From assembly GCF_026626335.1 (NCBI RefSeq), contig NZ_JAPNTZ010000015.1, forward strand, positions 62,001 to 126,000: a stretch of 64,000 nucleotides of DNA. The letters run 5' to 3'. The stretch is from Paractinoplanes pyxinae (lineage in GTDB: Bacteria; Actinomycetota; Actinomycetes; Mycobacteriales; Micromonosporaceae). The position numbers and the translations under genes are program-made. Shown here piece after piece: positions 57,161 to 64,000 of the stretch (positions are counted from its first letter, which is position 1; every line of letters starts with the position of its first letter). The notes beneath the pieces are model-generated. The model ran no database searches. It saw nothing but the letters and a program-made list of their open reading frames with translations, and was not told the origin of the DNA.

Positions 57161-57871
57161 ATGGGCAAGGAGTACGAGGCCCACATCGAAGTCACCGTGC
57201 CGGCGGCGCCCGAGCAGGTGTGGGAAGCGATCGCCACCGGGCCCGGCGTGTCGTCCTGGTACATCGGACGCACCGAGATCGACGAGTCGACCGTGCGCAC
57301 CGTCTTCGGCGGCGGCGCCATGCCCGCGTCCGATATCACCGCCGCCGACGAGCCCGAGCACTTCGCCTTTCGGACCCCCACTGCAGACGACGGCCGCTTC
57401 CAGGCCTTCGAGTTCCTCGTCGAGGGGCGCGAGCAGTCCGGCGCCGTGCTGCGCGTCGTTGCCGGTGGCTTCCTGCCGGGTGATGACTGGGCCGACGAGT
57501 ACGAGGCTATGTCGTACGGGCTCGAGCTGTTCTTCGCCACGCTCGCCGAATACCTCAACCACTTCGCCGGGCGCGCGGGGACACCGGTCACGGTCTTCGG
57601 GCCGCCGGTCGACGACTGGACAGCCGCCTGGGACACCCTGCACGACACGCTCGGCCTGAGCCCGTCACCGAAAGCCGGCGACATCGCCACCGACGGAAGC
57701 GAAGTGTTCTTCGCCAATCCACACACGCTTGCCCTGCGTACGAGGGAAGGCCTCTTTCGCTACATCCGGGGCCTCAACGGAACCATGATCGCCGCACACG
57801 TGATCTTCCCGCCCGCCGACGCCGCCGCCGGTCGCTGGCAGGCCGTCCTCGACTCCCTCCCCGCCCGCTGA
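57161..57871 (+). CDS. SRPBCC/AHSA1-domain protein
   Basis: START-like lipid/small-molecule-binding protein (236 aa). It begins with EYEAHIEVTVPAAPEQVWEAIATGPGVSSWYIGRTEI, the AHSA1 opening, and is longer than the ~150 usual because of a C-terminal segment (DWADEYEAMSYGLELFFATLAEYLNHFAG). It is the standard partner of an ArsR-type regulator; together they resemble a ligand-binding/regulatory pair. GAGGAACGCTGACC precedes ATG 57161. Confidence 0.85.
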   Translation: MGKEYEAHIEVTVPAAPEQVWEAIATGPGVSSWYIGRTEIDESTVRTVFGGGAMPASDITAADEPEHFAFRTPTADDGRFQAFEFLVEGREQSGAVLRVVAGGFLPGDDWADEYEAMSYGLELFFATLAEYLNHFAGRAGTPVTVFGPPVDDWTAAWDTLHDTLGLSPSPKAGDIATDGSEVFFANPHTLALRTREGLFRYIRGLNGTMIAAHVIFPPADAAAGRWQAVLDSLPAR

Positions 57872-57880
57872 GGAGCACCC

Positions 57881-58675
57881 ATGCCCACCGTCACCTCCGC
57901 CGACGGCACCGTCATCGCCTACGAGACCACCGGTCGCGGACCGGCCCTCGTGCTCGTCGACGGCAGCCTGTGCCACCGCGACTTCGGACCCGCCCGAAGC
58001 CTGGCCGCCGCCCTCGCCGACACGTTCACCGTCCACATCTACGACCGTCGCGGCCGCGGCGCCAGTGGCAACACTCAGCCCTGGTCACCCGACCGCGAGA
58101 TCGAAGATCTGGCCGCCGTCCTCGAGGCCGCGGGCAATGACGCGTACGTTTTCGGAGCGTCATCCGGTGCGGTGCTCGCCGCCGACGCCCTCAACCGCCT
58201 GCCCGGGTTCAGCCGCGCCGTCCTCTACGAACCGCCGTTCATCGTCGACGACACCCGGCCCGCCCGCCCGGCCGGCTTCACCACCGGCATCGAGGCGATG
58301 ATCGCCCGCGGCGACGAGTCGGCCGCCCTCAAGACCTTCTTCCGCGACGTCGGCGTCCCCGCCCCGATCATCCAGATCATGAAGCTCACCCCGAACTGGA
58401 AGAAGCTCAAGGCGCTGGCCGGCACCCTCCCCTACGACCTGCACATCCTCGGCGACACCAGCCGCGGCGTCCCGCTCGACAGCGCCCGATGGGCCTCGGC
58501 CACCGCCCCCACCCTGGTCCTCGACGGCGGCAAGAGCCCGCAGTACATGCGCAACGCCGCCCGAGCCCTCAGCGAGGCCCTGCCCAAGGCCGAGTACCGC
58601 ACGATCCCCGGCCAGACCCACATCATCAAGGCCACCGCCCTGGCCCCGTCGATCAAGGACTTCCTCACCGCCTGA
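57881..58675 (+). CDS. Alpha/beta hydrolase
   Basis: Hydrolase of 264 residues following the SRPBCC gene by 9 nt (GAGGAGC upstream of ATG). Motifs: YETTGRGPALVLVDGSLCHRD (oxyanion loop), nucleophile elbow VFGASSGAVLA (Ser102 region), IYDRRGRGASG, and late histidine PGQTHIIKA; the acid lies in LVLDGGKSP. It probably forms an operon with the two preceding genes. Substrate unknown. Confidence 0.84.
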   Translation: MPTVTSADGTVIAYETTGRGPALVLVDGSLCHRDFGPARSLAAALADTFTVHIYDRRGRGASGNTQPWSPDREIEDLAAVLEAAGNDAYVFGASSGAVLAADALNRLPGFSRAVLYEPPFIVDDTRPARPAGFTTGIEAMIARGDESAALKTFFRDVGVPAPIIQIMKLTPNWKKLKALAGTLPYDLHILGDTSRGVPLDSARWASATAPTLVLDGGKSPQYMRNAARALSEALPKAEYRTIPGQTHIIKATALAPSIKDFLTA

Positions 58676-58687
58676 CCACGACCCCAT

Positions 58688-58714
58688 CCCGCCGAGCTGC
58701 AGTGTCTCGGCGGG
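58688..58714 (+). terminator. Stem-loop after the hydrolase operon
   Basis: CCCGCCGAG / CTCGGCGGG, a 9-bp perfect stem with a 9-nt loop, 12 nt after the stop at 58675; no U tract follows. Confidence 0.6.
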
Positions 58715-59194
58715 AGGCGATCACGTCATGCCCAGGGGATCGCCCCGGCCCAGCGTGCACCGAACCGCCTTTGCGCCTCGAACTCGCGCCGGCGAAGGCG
58801 GCCGGACGGTTCACGTGGGGCAGGCCGTCGGCGAGGTGGCGCTGGCGGGGCTGGGTGGGGGGTGACCGCCTTGGCGACGCTCACTGCCATGGCCCAGCCC
58901 CGTCTTCCGAGCACGCGGCACACACCCGCGCGACGGGTGCAGAGCCTCCACGCCCCGCCCGGCACGACTTCGGCCTCGCCACGGCGGCCCAGCCTCGGAC
59001 TCGCTGCCTGGAGCATTACGTCATCGTCCGTGTAGCCGTTCGTCCTGAGCCGGGAGCCTCAGCCGCCAAACGTTGCCACGATCCTCTGGCCAGGTCGGAT
59101 TCGTGGGGTCCGTGGCAGACGATTTTCAGTATGCCGTTGATTCCTTTTGGTTTGGCTCTGACGTGATCGGCGACGCAGCGCACAAGCGCTAAGG

Positions 59195-59214
59195 CATCCT
59201 AGGAAGATAGGATG
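59195..59214. other. Small perfect inverted repeat CATCCTA...TAGGATG
   Basis: Seven-base arms with a 6-nt loop in a mildly AT-rich stretch (59040-59230) that has no gene. The rest of 58715-59194 has only antisense-style open frames. Confidence 0.4.
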
Positions 59215-59399
59215 TGATTGATCAAGGATGGCTGTCGTTGGAGGTGCTGGTAACTCTGCCGCCGGGTTGCCATGCGCCAAAGGCAACCGCGACGCTTTGT
59301 CGACGCGATGAAGGCGTTCCTCGGGACTACACCGACACAATTGTGATCATCGGTGGCGACCACGTCGGCGCCGCTTCCCGCGGCTTGCGCACCGCCGTT

Positions 59400-59905
59400 C
59401 GGGCGGCCGCATCGGCCCACGCCGGGCTCCGCGAGGGGCGGCCCGCCGCACCATCGTTCGGGCCGGCCGCGTTGGCTTACGCCGAGCTCCGCGAGGGGCG
59501 GCCCGCCGCGCCGCGGTCTGGGCTGGCGCGTTGGCACGCGGCGTCTGCGTCGGCATGCGAGCTGGCGCGTTGGCACTGGGGCCGCCGCGTTGACATGCGC
59601 GCTGGCGCGTTGCGGTCCGGGCTGCCGCGTCGACACGCGGCCCGCGGGCCGGAGCGTTGGCTTACGCCGTGCTCCGCGAGAGGCGGGCCGCCGCGCCGAG
59701 GTTTGGGCTTGGCGCGTTGGCCCGGGGGCCGCCGCGTTGACATGCGGGCCGGCGCAGCGCCGTTCGGGCCGACCACGTGGGCTTGCACCGGGCTCCGCGA
59801 GGGACGGTCCGCCGCGCCGCGGTTCGAGCTGCCCGTTGGCACGCGGGCCGGCGCGGCGGTATGCGGGCCGACGGAGCGACGAGCCGAACGGTCCCAGCGG
59901 CACCC
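59400..59905. repeat. ~60-bp degenerate repeat array before the coiled-coil gene
   Basis: The core GCTCCGCGAG (with GGCGGCCCGCCGCG or variants) recurs near 59427, 59487, 59672 and 59792, i.e. spacings of 60, 185 and 120 bp, multiples of about 60. Intervening units (GCGTTGGCACGCGG type) are more degenerate. No gene is recognised here. Confidence 0.7.
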
Positions 59906-60017
59906 CGCCCAGCGAGTCATGAGCGATTTACCGAGGCGCGTCCGATTCCGCGGGTCGCTTGGGTGTGGGGTTCGTGGTCGTCGTCGTGTCGTGGTGGGGT
60001 TGTGGGGGTGGCGCGCC

Positions 60018-60023
60018 TAGGGT
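60018..60023 (+). promoter_or_regulatory. -10 element upstream of coiled-coil gene
   Basis: TAGGGT, 9 nt upstream of ATG 60033, at the long end of the usual spacing. Confidence 0.4.
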
Positions 60024-60032
60024 GACCTTGCG

Positions 60033-61172
60033 ATGAACGAGAACGACGAAGTCGAGACCAAGCCCTGCGCGCACTGTGGACGGCCGGTGCCGCAGCGGGC
60101 CTCTGCCGGGCGGCCCTTCCGGTACTGCCGGGACAACGACGGGGAATGTCAGCGCGCCTCGCGGAACGTTCGCATGCGGCACCGCTCCTCCCCCGGGCTG
60201 GCCGGACAGGTGGCCCGCACGTGGGAGGTTGTCGATCGGCTCGATCAGCTGGCCACGTCGCTGACCGAGGCGTTGCACTCGGAGTTGTCGCCGGCGGGGG
60301 TCGAGCGGCAGGTGGCCGAGATCCGGGCCGAGACGTCGGGGCAGATCGCGGCGGCGCACACCGAACGTGATGACGCACGCCGTGACGCGGAGCGGGCGGC
60401 GGGTGAGACGGCTACGGCGCAGCAGCTCGCGTCGGCGGCGGTGGCCGAGCGGGACGAGGCCTTGCGCCGGGCCGAGGAGTCGGAGCGCGGGGCCCGTACG
60501 GCGGGCGAGCGGGCCGACGAGGCGCGGGCCGGACGTGAGGAAGCGCAGCGTGCGGCTACTGCAGCCGCGGCTCTGCGGGAGCGGGCCGAGGCGGACCGGG
60601 ACGCGGCCCGCGATGAGCTCGGCACTGCCCGGGCAGAGATTCTCGACGTACGGCGGGAAAGGGAAACCGCCGAGCGTGAGCTGGCCTCCGCCCTGCGCGA
60701 CGCTGAGGCGGCAGCGACTCGCGGCGAAGAGCTGCGTAAGGAACGTGACGCCGCCCGGCAGGAGGTTGCTGAGCAGCGCGACGCAGTCAGCAAGGCCCGG
60801 CGTGAGATCGCCGAGCAACGTGACGCAATCGACAAAGCCCGGCAGGAGGCCGCCGAGCAGCGGGACGCGGCCGACCGAGCTCAGCAAGCGGCGGACGCAA
60901 CCCTGGCTCAGGTGCGCGAGGACCTGGCGAGCGCCGTCGCCGAGCGGGACGCCCTCCTGCGTACGCGGGAAGAGCTGGACCGCGCCGCCCGCGACCGAGC
61001 CGATCTGGAACGCCGCCTGGCCGCCGCTCAAGCCGAGGCCGAGGCCGCCCAGACCCGCGCCGCCCAGCTTTCCTCCCAGGTCAGCGACCTCGCCTCGGCT
61101 CTCGCCAGGCTCGGCTCGGCCCGCCCGGCCACTCCGCCGTCCCAGCCCGCCCCGGCCGACAGCCGCTCCTGA
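60033..61172 (+). CDS. Zinc-ribbon/coiled-coil protein
   Basis: Protein of 379 residues. The N-terminus has a putative zinc ribbon with Cys12, Cys15, Cys32 and Cys39 (CAHC near the start; YCRDNDGEC later). From residue ~95 to ~345 it is a long, almost uninterrupted Ala/Glu/Arg/Asp coiled coil with 14-residue tandem repeats (EIAEQRDAIDKARQ and variants, 244-285). No catalytic motif is seen; it may be a scaffold, chromosome- or cytoskeleton-associated protein (inference). It begins just after the repeat array, with TAGGGT at 9 nt. Confidence 0.8.
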   Translation: MNENDEVETKPCAHCGRPVPQRASAGRPFRYCRDNDGECQRASRNVRMRHRSSPGLAGQVARTWEVVDRLDQLATSLTEALHSELSPAGVERQVAEIRAETSGQIAAAHTERDDARRDAERAAGETATAQQLASAAVAERDEALRRAEESERGARTAGERADEARAGREEAQRAATAAAALRERAEADRDAARDELGTARAEILDVRRERETAERELASALRDAEAAATRGEELRKERDAARQEVAEQRDAVSKARREIAEQRDAIDKARQEAAEQRDAADRAQQAADATLAQVREDLASAVAERDALLRTREELDRAARDRADLERRLAAAQAEAEAAQTRAAQLSSQVSDLASALARLGSARPATPPSQPAPADSRS

Positions 61173-61392
61173 CGCGGGCATCGGTGGGCATGCATGAACC
61201 GCCGGAGACGGGGCAGACAGCAGGGGTGTAAGAGTCGGATCGGCGACTCAGGGCTGGGTTAACGGAAGTCTCAGCTTCTGGGGACGGCGGACGAATGATG
61301 GGCAGCGCCGTACGGAACCAGGGTTGCGGATTGGACTATTACCCGACCGGGTGACCAATATCGCATCACCTGGAGAACACCCATAGGCCGTA

Positions 61393-61412
61393 AAGTGGAC
61401 CAAGGTCCACTT
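61393..61412. promoter_or_regulatory. 20-bp perfect palindrome upstream of rbpA
   Basis: AAGTGGACC-AA-GGTCCACTT: 9-bp perfect arms with a 2-nt centre, about 120 bp before the SigR-like promoter. Probable operator or part of an unannotated regulatory RNA; no gene occupies 61173-61510. Confidence 0.55.
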
Positions 61413-61510
61413 CGGTGGGGGTGCGCGGTGCCGGGTAAGGGCCGCGGGCGGTTACGCTCGTAGCGTTAACACCGCCGTCACAACGGTGGTCCAGTGTCTC
61501 GGCGACCGTA

Positions 61511-61536
61511 GGAATCCGACGGCCGCCCCTTTCGTT
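61511..61536 (+). promoter_or_regulatory. SigR-type promoter for rbpA
   Basis: GGAAT (61511-61515), an 18-nt spacer and GTT (61534-61536) match the SigR consensus of actinomycetes exactly. rbpA is a known member of the disulfide-stress (SigR) regulon in Streptomyces. Confidence 0.75.
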
Positions 61537-61576
61537 ACACCAACGAGAGCAGCACCACGAGCGAGGGGAAGCCACC

Positions 61577-61915
61577 ATGGGCGAACGCATGCTGCGCGGC
61601 AGCCGTCTTGGCGCAGTCAGCTACGAGTCCGACCGCAACACCGAGCTGGCGCCCCGGCAGACCCGAGAGTACCTGTGCGTCAAGGGTCACCAGTTCGAGG
61701 TGCCGTTCGCCGTCGACGCCGAGGTGCCCACCACCTGGGAGTGCAAGTTCGACGGCAGCGTCGCCCGACTGGTCGACGGCAGCGAGCCGGAGCAGAAGAA
61801 GGCCAAGCCGCCGCGCACCCACTGGGACATGCTCCTCGAGCGGCGTTCCATCTCGGAGCTGGAGGACATCCTCAACGAGCGGCTCCAGGAAGTTCGCACC
61901 CGCCGAGGCCGCTGA
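61577..61915 (+). CDS. rbpA: RNA polymerase-binding protein RbpA
   Basis: Essential actinobacterial transcription factor (112 aa) that binds RNA polymerase and the primary sigma factor and stabilises the open complex. The N-terminal MGERMLRGSRLGAVSYE, the core ELAPRQTREYLC, and the C-terminal sigma-interaction domain (ERRSISELEDILNERLQ) match the family. ATG 61577 has GAGGGG upstream. Expression appears controlled by a SigR-like promoter and by a strong terminator downstream. Confidence 0.96.
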   Translation: MGERMLRGSRLGAVSYESDRNTELAPRQTREYLCVKGHQFEVPFAVDAEVPTTWECKFDGSVARLVDGSEPEQKKAKPPRTHWDMLLERRSISELEDILNERLQEVRTRRGR

Positions 61916-61937
61916 CCCGGCCGGAAGCACCATCACA

Positions 61938-61967
61938 AAAGCCGCCCCGGAACACCGGGGCGGCTTT
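61938..61967. terminator. Intrinsic bidirectional terminator, rbpA/fxsA
   Basis: AAAGCCGCCCCGG / CCGGGGCGGCTTT, a 13-bp perfect stem with a 4-nt loop, followed by TTTT and preceded by AAAA, so it can stop transcripts from both convergent genes. Confidence 0.92.
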
Positions 61968-61990
61968 TTCGCGCGCTGACCAGACGAGAA

Positions 61991-62020
61991 CGGGCCCCCG
62001 CCAAGATCAGCGGGAGCCCG
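61991..62020. terminator. Second stem-loop at the fxsA 3' end
   Basis: CGGGCCCCCGC / GCGGGAGCCCG, an 11-bp stem with one mismatch and an 8-nt loop, 19 nt after the fxsA stop. No U tract; auxiliary terminator at best. Confidence 0.5.
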
Positions 62021-62038
62021 GAGAGTGCGTGGCGACTT

Positions 62039-62566
62039 CTAACGCAGGACTTCGCCCTCGATGACCTCACCCTCGATGGCGGCGGCCGGCGTGCGCTGGG
62101 CGGGGGCGGGCTCGTCGACGATCACGTCGATCGGGTCGCCGGGGTGCACGCGGACGTGGCGGGCCCCGAACAGGTCGGACGCGGCGGCGCCACCGACGCG
62201 GCGTTCGGCGTAGCGCTCCATCTGGTGCCGGGCCAGCTGGCGCCCCGGCGGCAGCAGCAGAAGCAGGCCGGCCACCGACGACACGAAGCCCGGGATCGCC
62301 AGCAGCAGCGCCCCGAGCAGCCCCACGAGGCTGTTGGAGACCTCACGCCCCGGCGGGCGCCCTTCGGCGGCGGCCGCCTGGAAACGGCGCCAGCCCTTCA
62401 TGCCCTCGCGGCGCAGCAGCGCCATGCCGGTGAGGCTGGCCGCGACGCCCAGCAGGACGGCCCAGAGACCGCCGATGGCGTGCACGACGGCGATGAAGAC
62501 AACGATCTCGACTATGGCCAGCGCCGGCAGCACCAGCGGTAGCAGGGCAAGGCCTCGACGACGCAT
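62039..62566 (-). CDS. fxsA: FxsA family membrane protein
   Basis: Membrane protein (175 aa) of the FxsA family, named for a suppressor of F-plasmid exclusion of phage T7 in E. coli. It has an N-terminal helix pair (LVLPALAIVEIVVFIAVVHAIGG; LWAVLLGVAASLTGMALL), REGMKGWRRFQAAAAEGRPP, and a third helix SNSLVGLLGALLLAIPGFVSSVAGLLLLLPPGR (in pieces), and a soluble tail. ATG 62566 is chosen because GGAGGG lies 5 nt upstream. The 3' end is protected by terminators. Confidence 0.87.
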   Translation of the reverse strand: MRRRGLALLPLVLPALAIVEIVVFIAVVHAIGGLWAVLLGVAASLTGMALLRREGMKGWRRFQAAAAEGRPPGREVSNSLVGLLGALLLAIPGFVSSVAGLLLLLPPGRQLARHQMERYAERRVGGAAASDLFGARHVRVHPGDPIDVIVDEPAPAQRTPAAAIEGEVIEGEVLR

Positions 62567-62615
62567 GCGGTCCCTCCGTGTCAATCGACCTCAAGCATGA
62601 CACGCAGCGGCCCGC

Positions 62616-63404
62616 TCACGGCCAGGTGGAACCCTCGGCGGCCCGCTTGCCGAACCGCTTGCGGATCACCTCGCGCCGGGCCTGCAGGCCCCACAGCGTG
62701 ACCCTGAGCAGCTGTTCCTTGAAAATATTGCCGCTCATCTTGCTGACGCCGTGTTCGCGCTCGGTGAACGTGATCGGCACCTCGGCGATGCGGAACCCGG
62801 CCTGGTAGGTGCGCCAGGCCAGCTCGACCTGGAAGCTGTAACCGGTCGAAGCCACCGTCTCGACGTTGATCTCGTCCAGAACGGGCATCCGGTACGCGCG
62901 GTAGCCACCGGTCGCGTCCTTGAACGGCATGCGCAGCGCCATCCGGATGTAGATGTTGCCGCCGCGGGAGAGCAGCAGGCGGCGCATCGGCCAGTTCCGG
63001 ACGCTGCCGCCGGGGATGTAGCGGGTGCCGAGCACCGCGTCGGTGTCCTTGAGCGCGTCGAGCAGCTTGGGCAGCTCCTCCGGGGCGTGGGAGCCGTCGG
63101 CGTCCATCTCGACGACCGCGTCGTACCCCTTGTTCTTGGCCCAGGCGAAGCCGGCCTTGTACGCCGCGCCCAGCCCCTCTTTGCCCGCCCGGTGCAGCAC
63201 GAAGATGTGGTCGTCGGCCTCGGACAGCTCGTCGGCGATGGCGCCGGTGCCGTCGGGCGAGTTGTCGTCGGCGACGAGGATGTCGGCCTCGGGAACAGCG
63301 CGGCGCACCCGCTCGGTGATCAGGCGGATGTTGTCCGCCTCGTTGTAGGTCGGGATCACCACCAGGACCCGCCCCACCCCGGGGTAGCCTTCCGCGTCGC
63401 TCAC
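62616..63404 (-). CDS. Polyprenol monophosphomannose synthase (GT2)
   Basis: Dolichol-phosphate-mannose-synthase-like glycosyltransferase (262 aa) that transfers mannose from GDP-mannose to polyprenyl phosphate, the mannose donor for extracytoplasmic mannosylation. Motifs: VVIPTYNEADN, VADDNSPDGTG (Asp46/47), VEMDADGSHAPEE (metal DxD-type Asp101/103), GTRYIPGG and FKDATGGYRAYRMPVL. No C-terminal membrane domain is attached. GTG 63404 overlaps the lnt stop in GTGA. In mycobacteria these two activities reside in one fused protein; here they are separate adjacent genes. Confidence 0.9.
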   Translation of the reverse strand: MSDAEGYPGVGRVLVVIPTYNEADNIRLITERVRRAVPEADILVADDNSPDGTGAIADELSEADDHIFVLHRAGKEGLGAAYKAGFAWAKNKGYDAVVEMDADGSHAPEELPKLLDALKDTDAVLGTRYIPGGSVRNWPMRRLLLSRGGNIYIRMALRMPFKDATGGYRAYRMPVLDEINVETVASTGYSFQVELAWRTYQAGFRIAEVPITFTEREHGVSKMSGNIFKEQLLRVTLWGLQARREVIRKRFGKRAAEGSTWP

Positions 63405-64000
63405 CGTGCCTCCGCATCGTCGTTCGTCGTACGCCGGCGGCGGCGCATCGGCAGCGCGCCGGCCAGGGCGACGATCGTCAATGCGACCATCGCCATCTCG
63501 GGCCAGTGGCCCAAACGAGTCGCTAGCGTAGTCGTACCGCCCAGCCTCATGTCACGCACCATCACCGACGGCTCGTTGAACCCGCTCGAGTCGTACACCT
63601 GACCGGCCGTGCCGGTGAAGGCGGACACCCCGACCGTGGACACCATCAGCGCTTCCCGGCCGTGCTCGACGGCGCGCAGCCGCACCATCGCGAGCTGCTG
63701 ACGGGCCTCGGCCTCGTTGAAGGTGGCGTTGTTGGTCTGGACGGCGAAGACCTGCGCCCCTCCGGTGACAGTGTCGCGGACGATGTCGTCGTACGCCACT
63801 TCGAAGCAGATCACGTCGCCGACGGTCACGGCGCCGCTGTCGATGACGCCGGGGTGGTCGCCCTTCAGCATGTTGCGCACCAGGTCGACCTTGTCGGTGA
63901 CCATCCGGGCGATCGTGCGCAGCGGCACGTACTCGGCGAACGGGACCGGGTGGCGTTTCACGTACGTCTGATCGAGGTCGGGGCCGGTGCCGGGGTTCCA
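63401..64000 (-). CDS. lnt: Apolipoprotein N-acyltransferase, partial (N-terminus off window)
   Basis: C-terminal part of Lnt, which N-acylates lipoprotein cysteines. Visible: KRHPVPFAEYVPLR (catalytic Glu), the Lys-bearing loop upstream, and the nucleophile Cys in DVICFEVAYDDIVRD, then the conserved QTNNATF and a final helix (WPEMAMVALTIVALAGALPM). All three catalytic features of the nitrilase-like domain can be traced except the segment off the edge. Its stop overlaps the mannose synthase start, so lnt and ppm are coupled. Confidence 0.88.
   Translation of the reverse strand, partial: WNPGTGPDLDQTYVKRHPVPFAEYVPLRTIARMVTDKVDLVRNMLKGDHPGVIDSGAVTVGDVICFEVAYDDIVRDTVTGGAQVFAVQTNNATFNEAEARQQLAMVRLRAVEHGREALMVSTVGVSAFTGTAGQVYDSSGFNEPSVMVRDMRLGGTTTLATRLGHWPEMAMVALTIVALAGALPMRRRRRTTNDDAEAR

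Noticed and set aside
59199..60025. Open frames of 234 and 268 codons before the coiled-coil gene
   Set aside because: They traverse degenerate repeats, lack codon preference and overlap on opposite strands.
1..64000. tRNA, rRNA or tmRNA genes
   Set aside because: No cloverleaf-like or rRNA-like sequence was noticed; a dedicated scan was not possible here.

Overview
This 64 kb window comes from a very GC-rich actinomycete chromosome. Marker genes support this: an RbpA-type RNA polymerase-binding protein with a SigR-like promoter, adjacent polyprenol-phosphate-mannose synthase and lnt genes, a mycosin-type S8 protease, two ECF42-type sigma factors with YCII partners, F420/LLM-type oxidoreductases and a cobalamin riboswitch. 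The style fits Micromonosporaceae (Actinoplanes-like), but that placement is inference. No rRNA, tRNA, CRISPR, integrase or transposase was found.

Layout, left to right. 0-6 kb: a truncated ABC exporter (permease + ATPase), a 2H phosphodiesterase, an MMPL exporter and a divergent NarL-type two-component pair. 6-10 kb: a bacteriophytochrome kinase facing a CheY-like regulator and a SpoIIE/PP2C phosphatase. 10-17 kb: small enzymes (LLM oxidoreductase, alpha/beta hydrolase, methyltransferase, VOC protein), a TetR regulator, an alanine dehydrogenase relic, and a ten-unit 62-bp repeat array abutting a YcaQ-like winged-helix gene. 17-21 kb: an ABCG-type transporter overlapping a MoCo-sulfurase-like PLP enzyme, then an aminoglycoside nucleotidyltransferase pseudogene. 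21-27 kb: ECF42/YCII module 1, an HTH-Clp_N regulator with two operators, and assorted enzymes. 27-28.3 kb: a repeat-filled intergenic region. 28-37 kb: thioesterase, methyltransferases, a GNAT protein, a kinase, ECF42/YCII module 2, a MerR-PP2C fusion, a DHDPS-like lyase and a phosphotransferase. 37-40 kb: a RibD-type reductase and two LPXTG surface proteins. 40-47.5 kb: a carbohydrate operon (LacI, binding protein, two permeases, secreted glucanase-like enzyme, GH39). 47.5-56 kb: phosphotransferases, an LLM protein carrying a 16-residue repeat array, a mycosin, riboswitch-cbtBA, a DUF4037 protein and a LysE exporter. 56-64 kb: ArsR/SRPBCC/hydrolase, a repeat region, a coiled-coil zinc-ribbon protein, rbpA, fxsA, ppm and lnt (cut by the right edge).

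Two features run through the window. First, at least 18 genes have a TANNNT hexamer 5-9 nt upstream of the start codon and no convincing Shine-Dalgarno, the signature of leaderless transcripts; I used this to choose starts. Second, there are many unrelated, locally derived tandem arrays (periods 18-85 bp), resembling the MIRU/VNTR concept of mycobacteria. Those inside genes have periods divisible by three (42, 48 bp); most intergenic ones do not. One array repeats the -10/start-codon region of its neighbouring gene, and another repeats the 3' end of a gene. Genes within operons are tightly packed, with recurrent 4-nt GTGA/ATGA stop-start overlaps.
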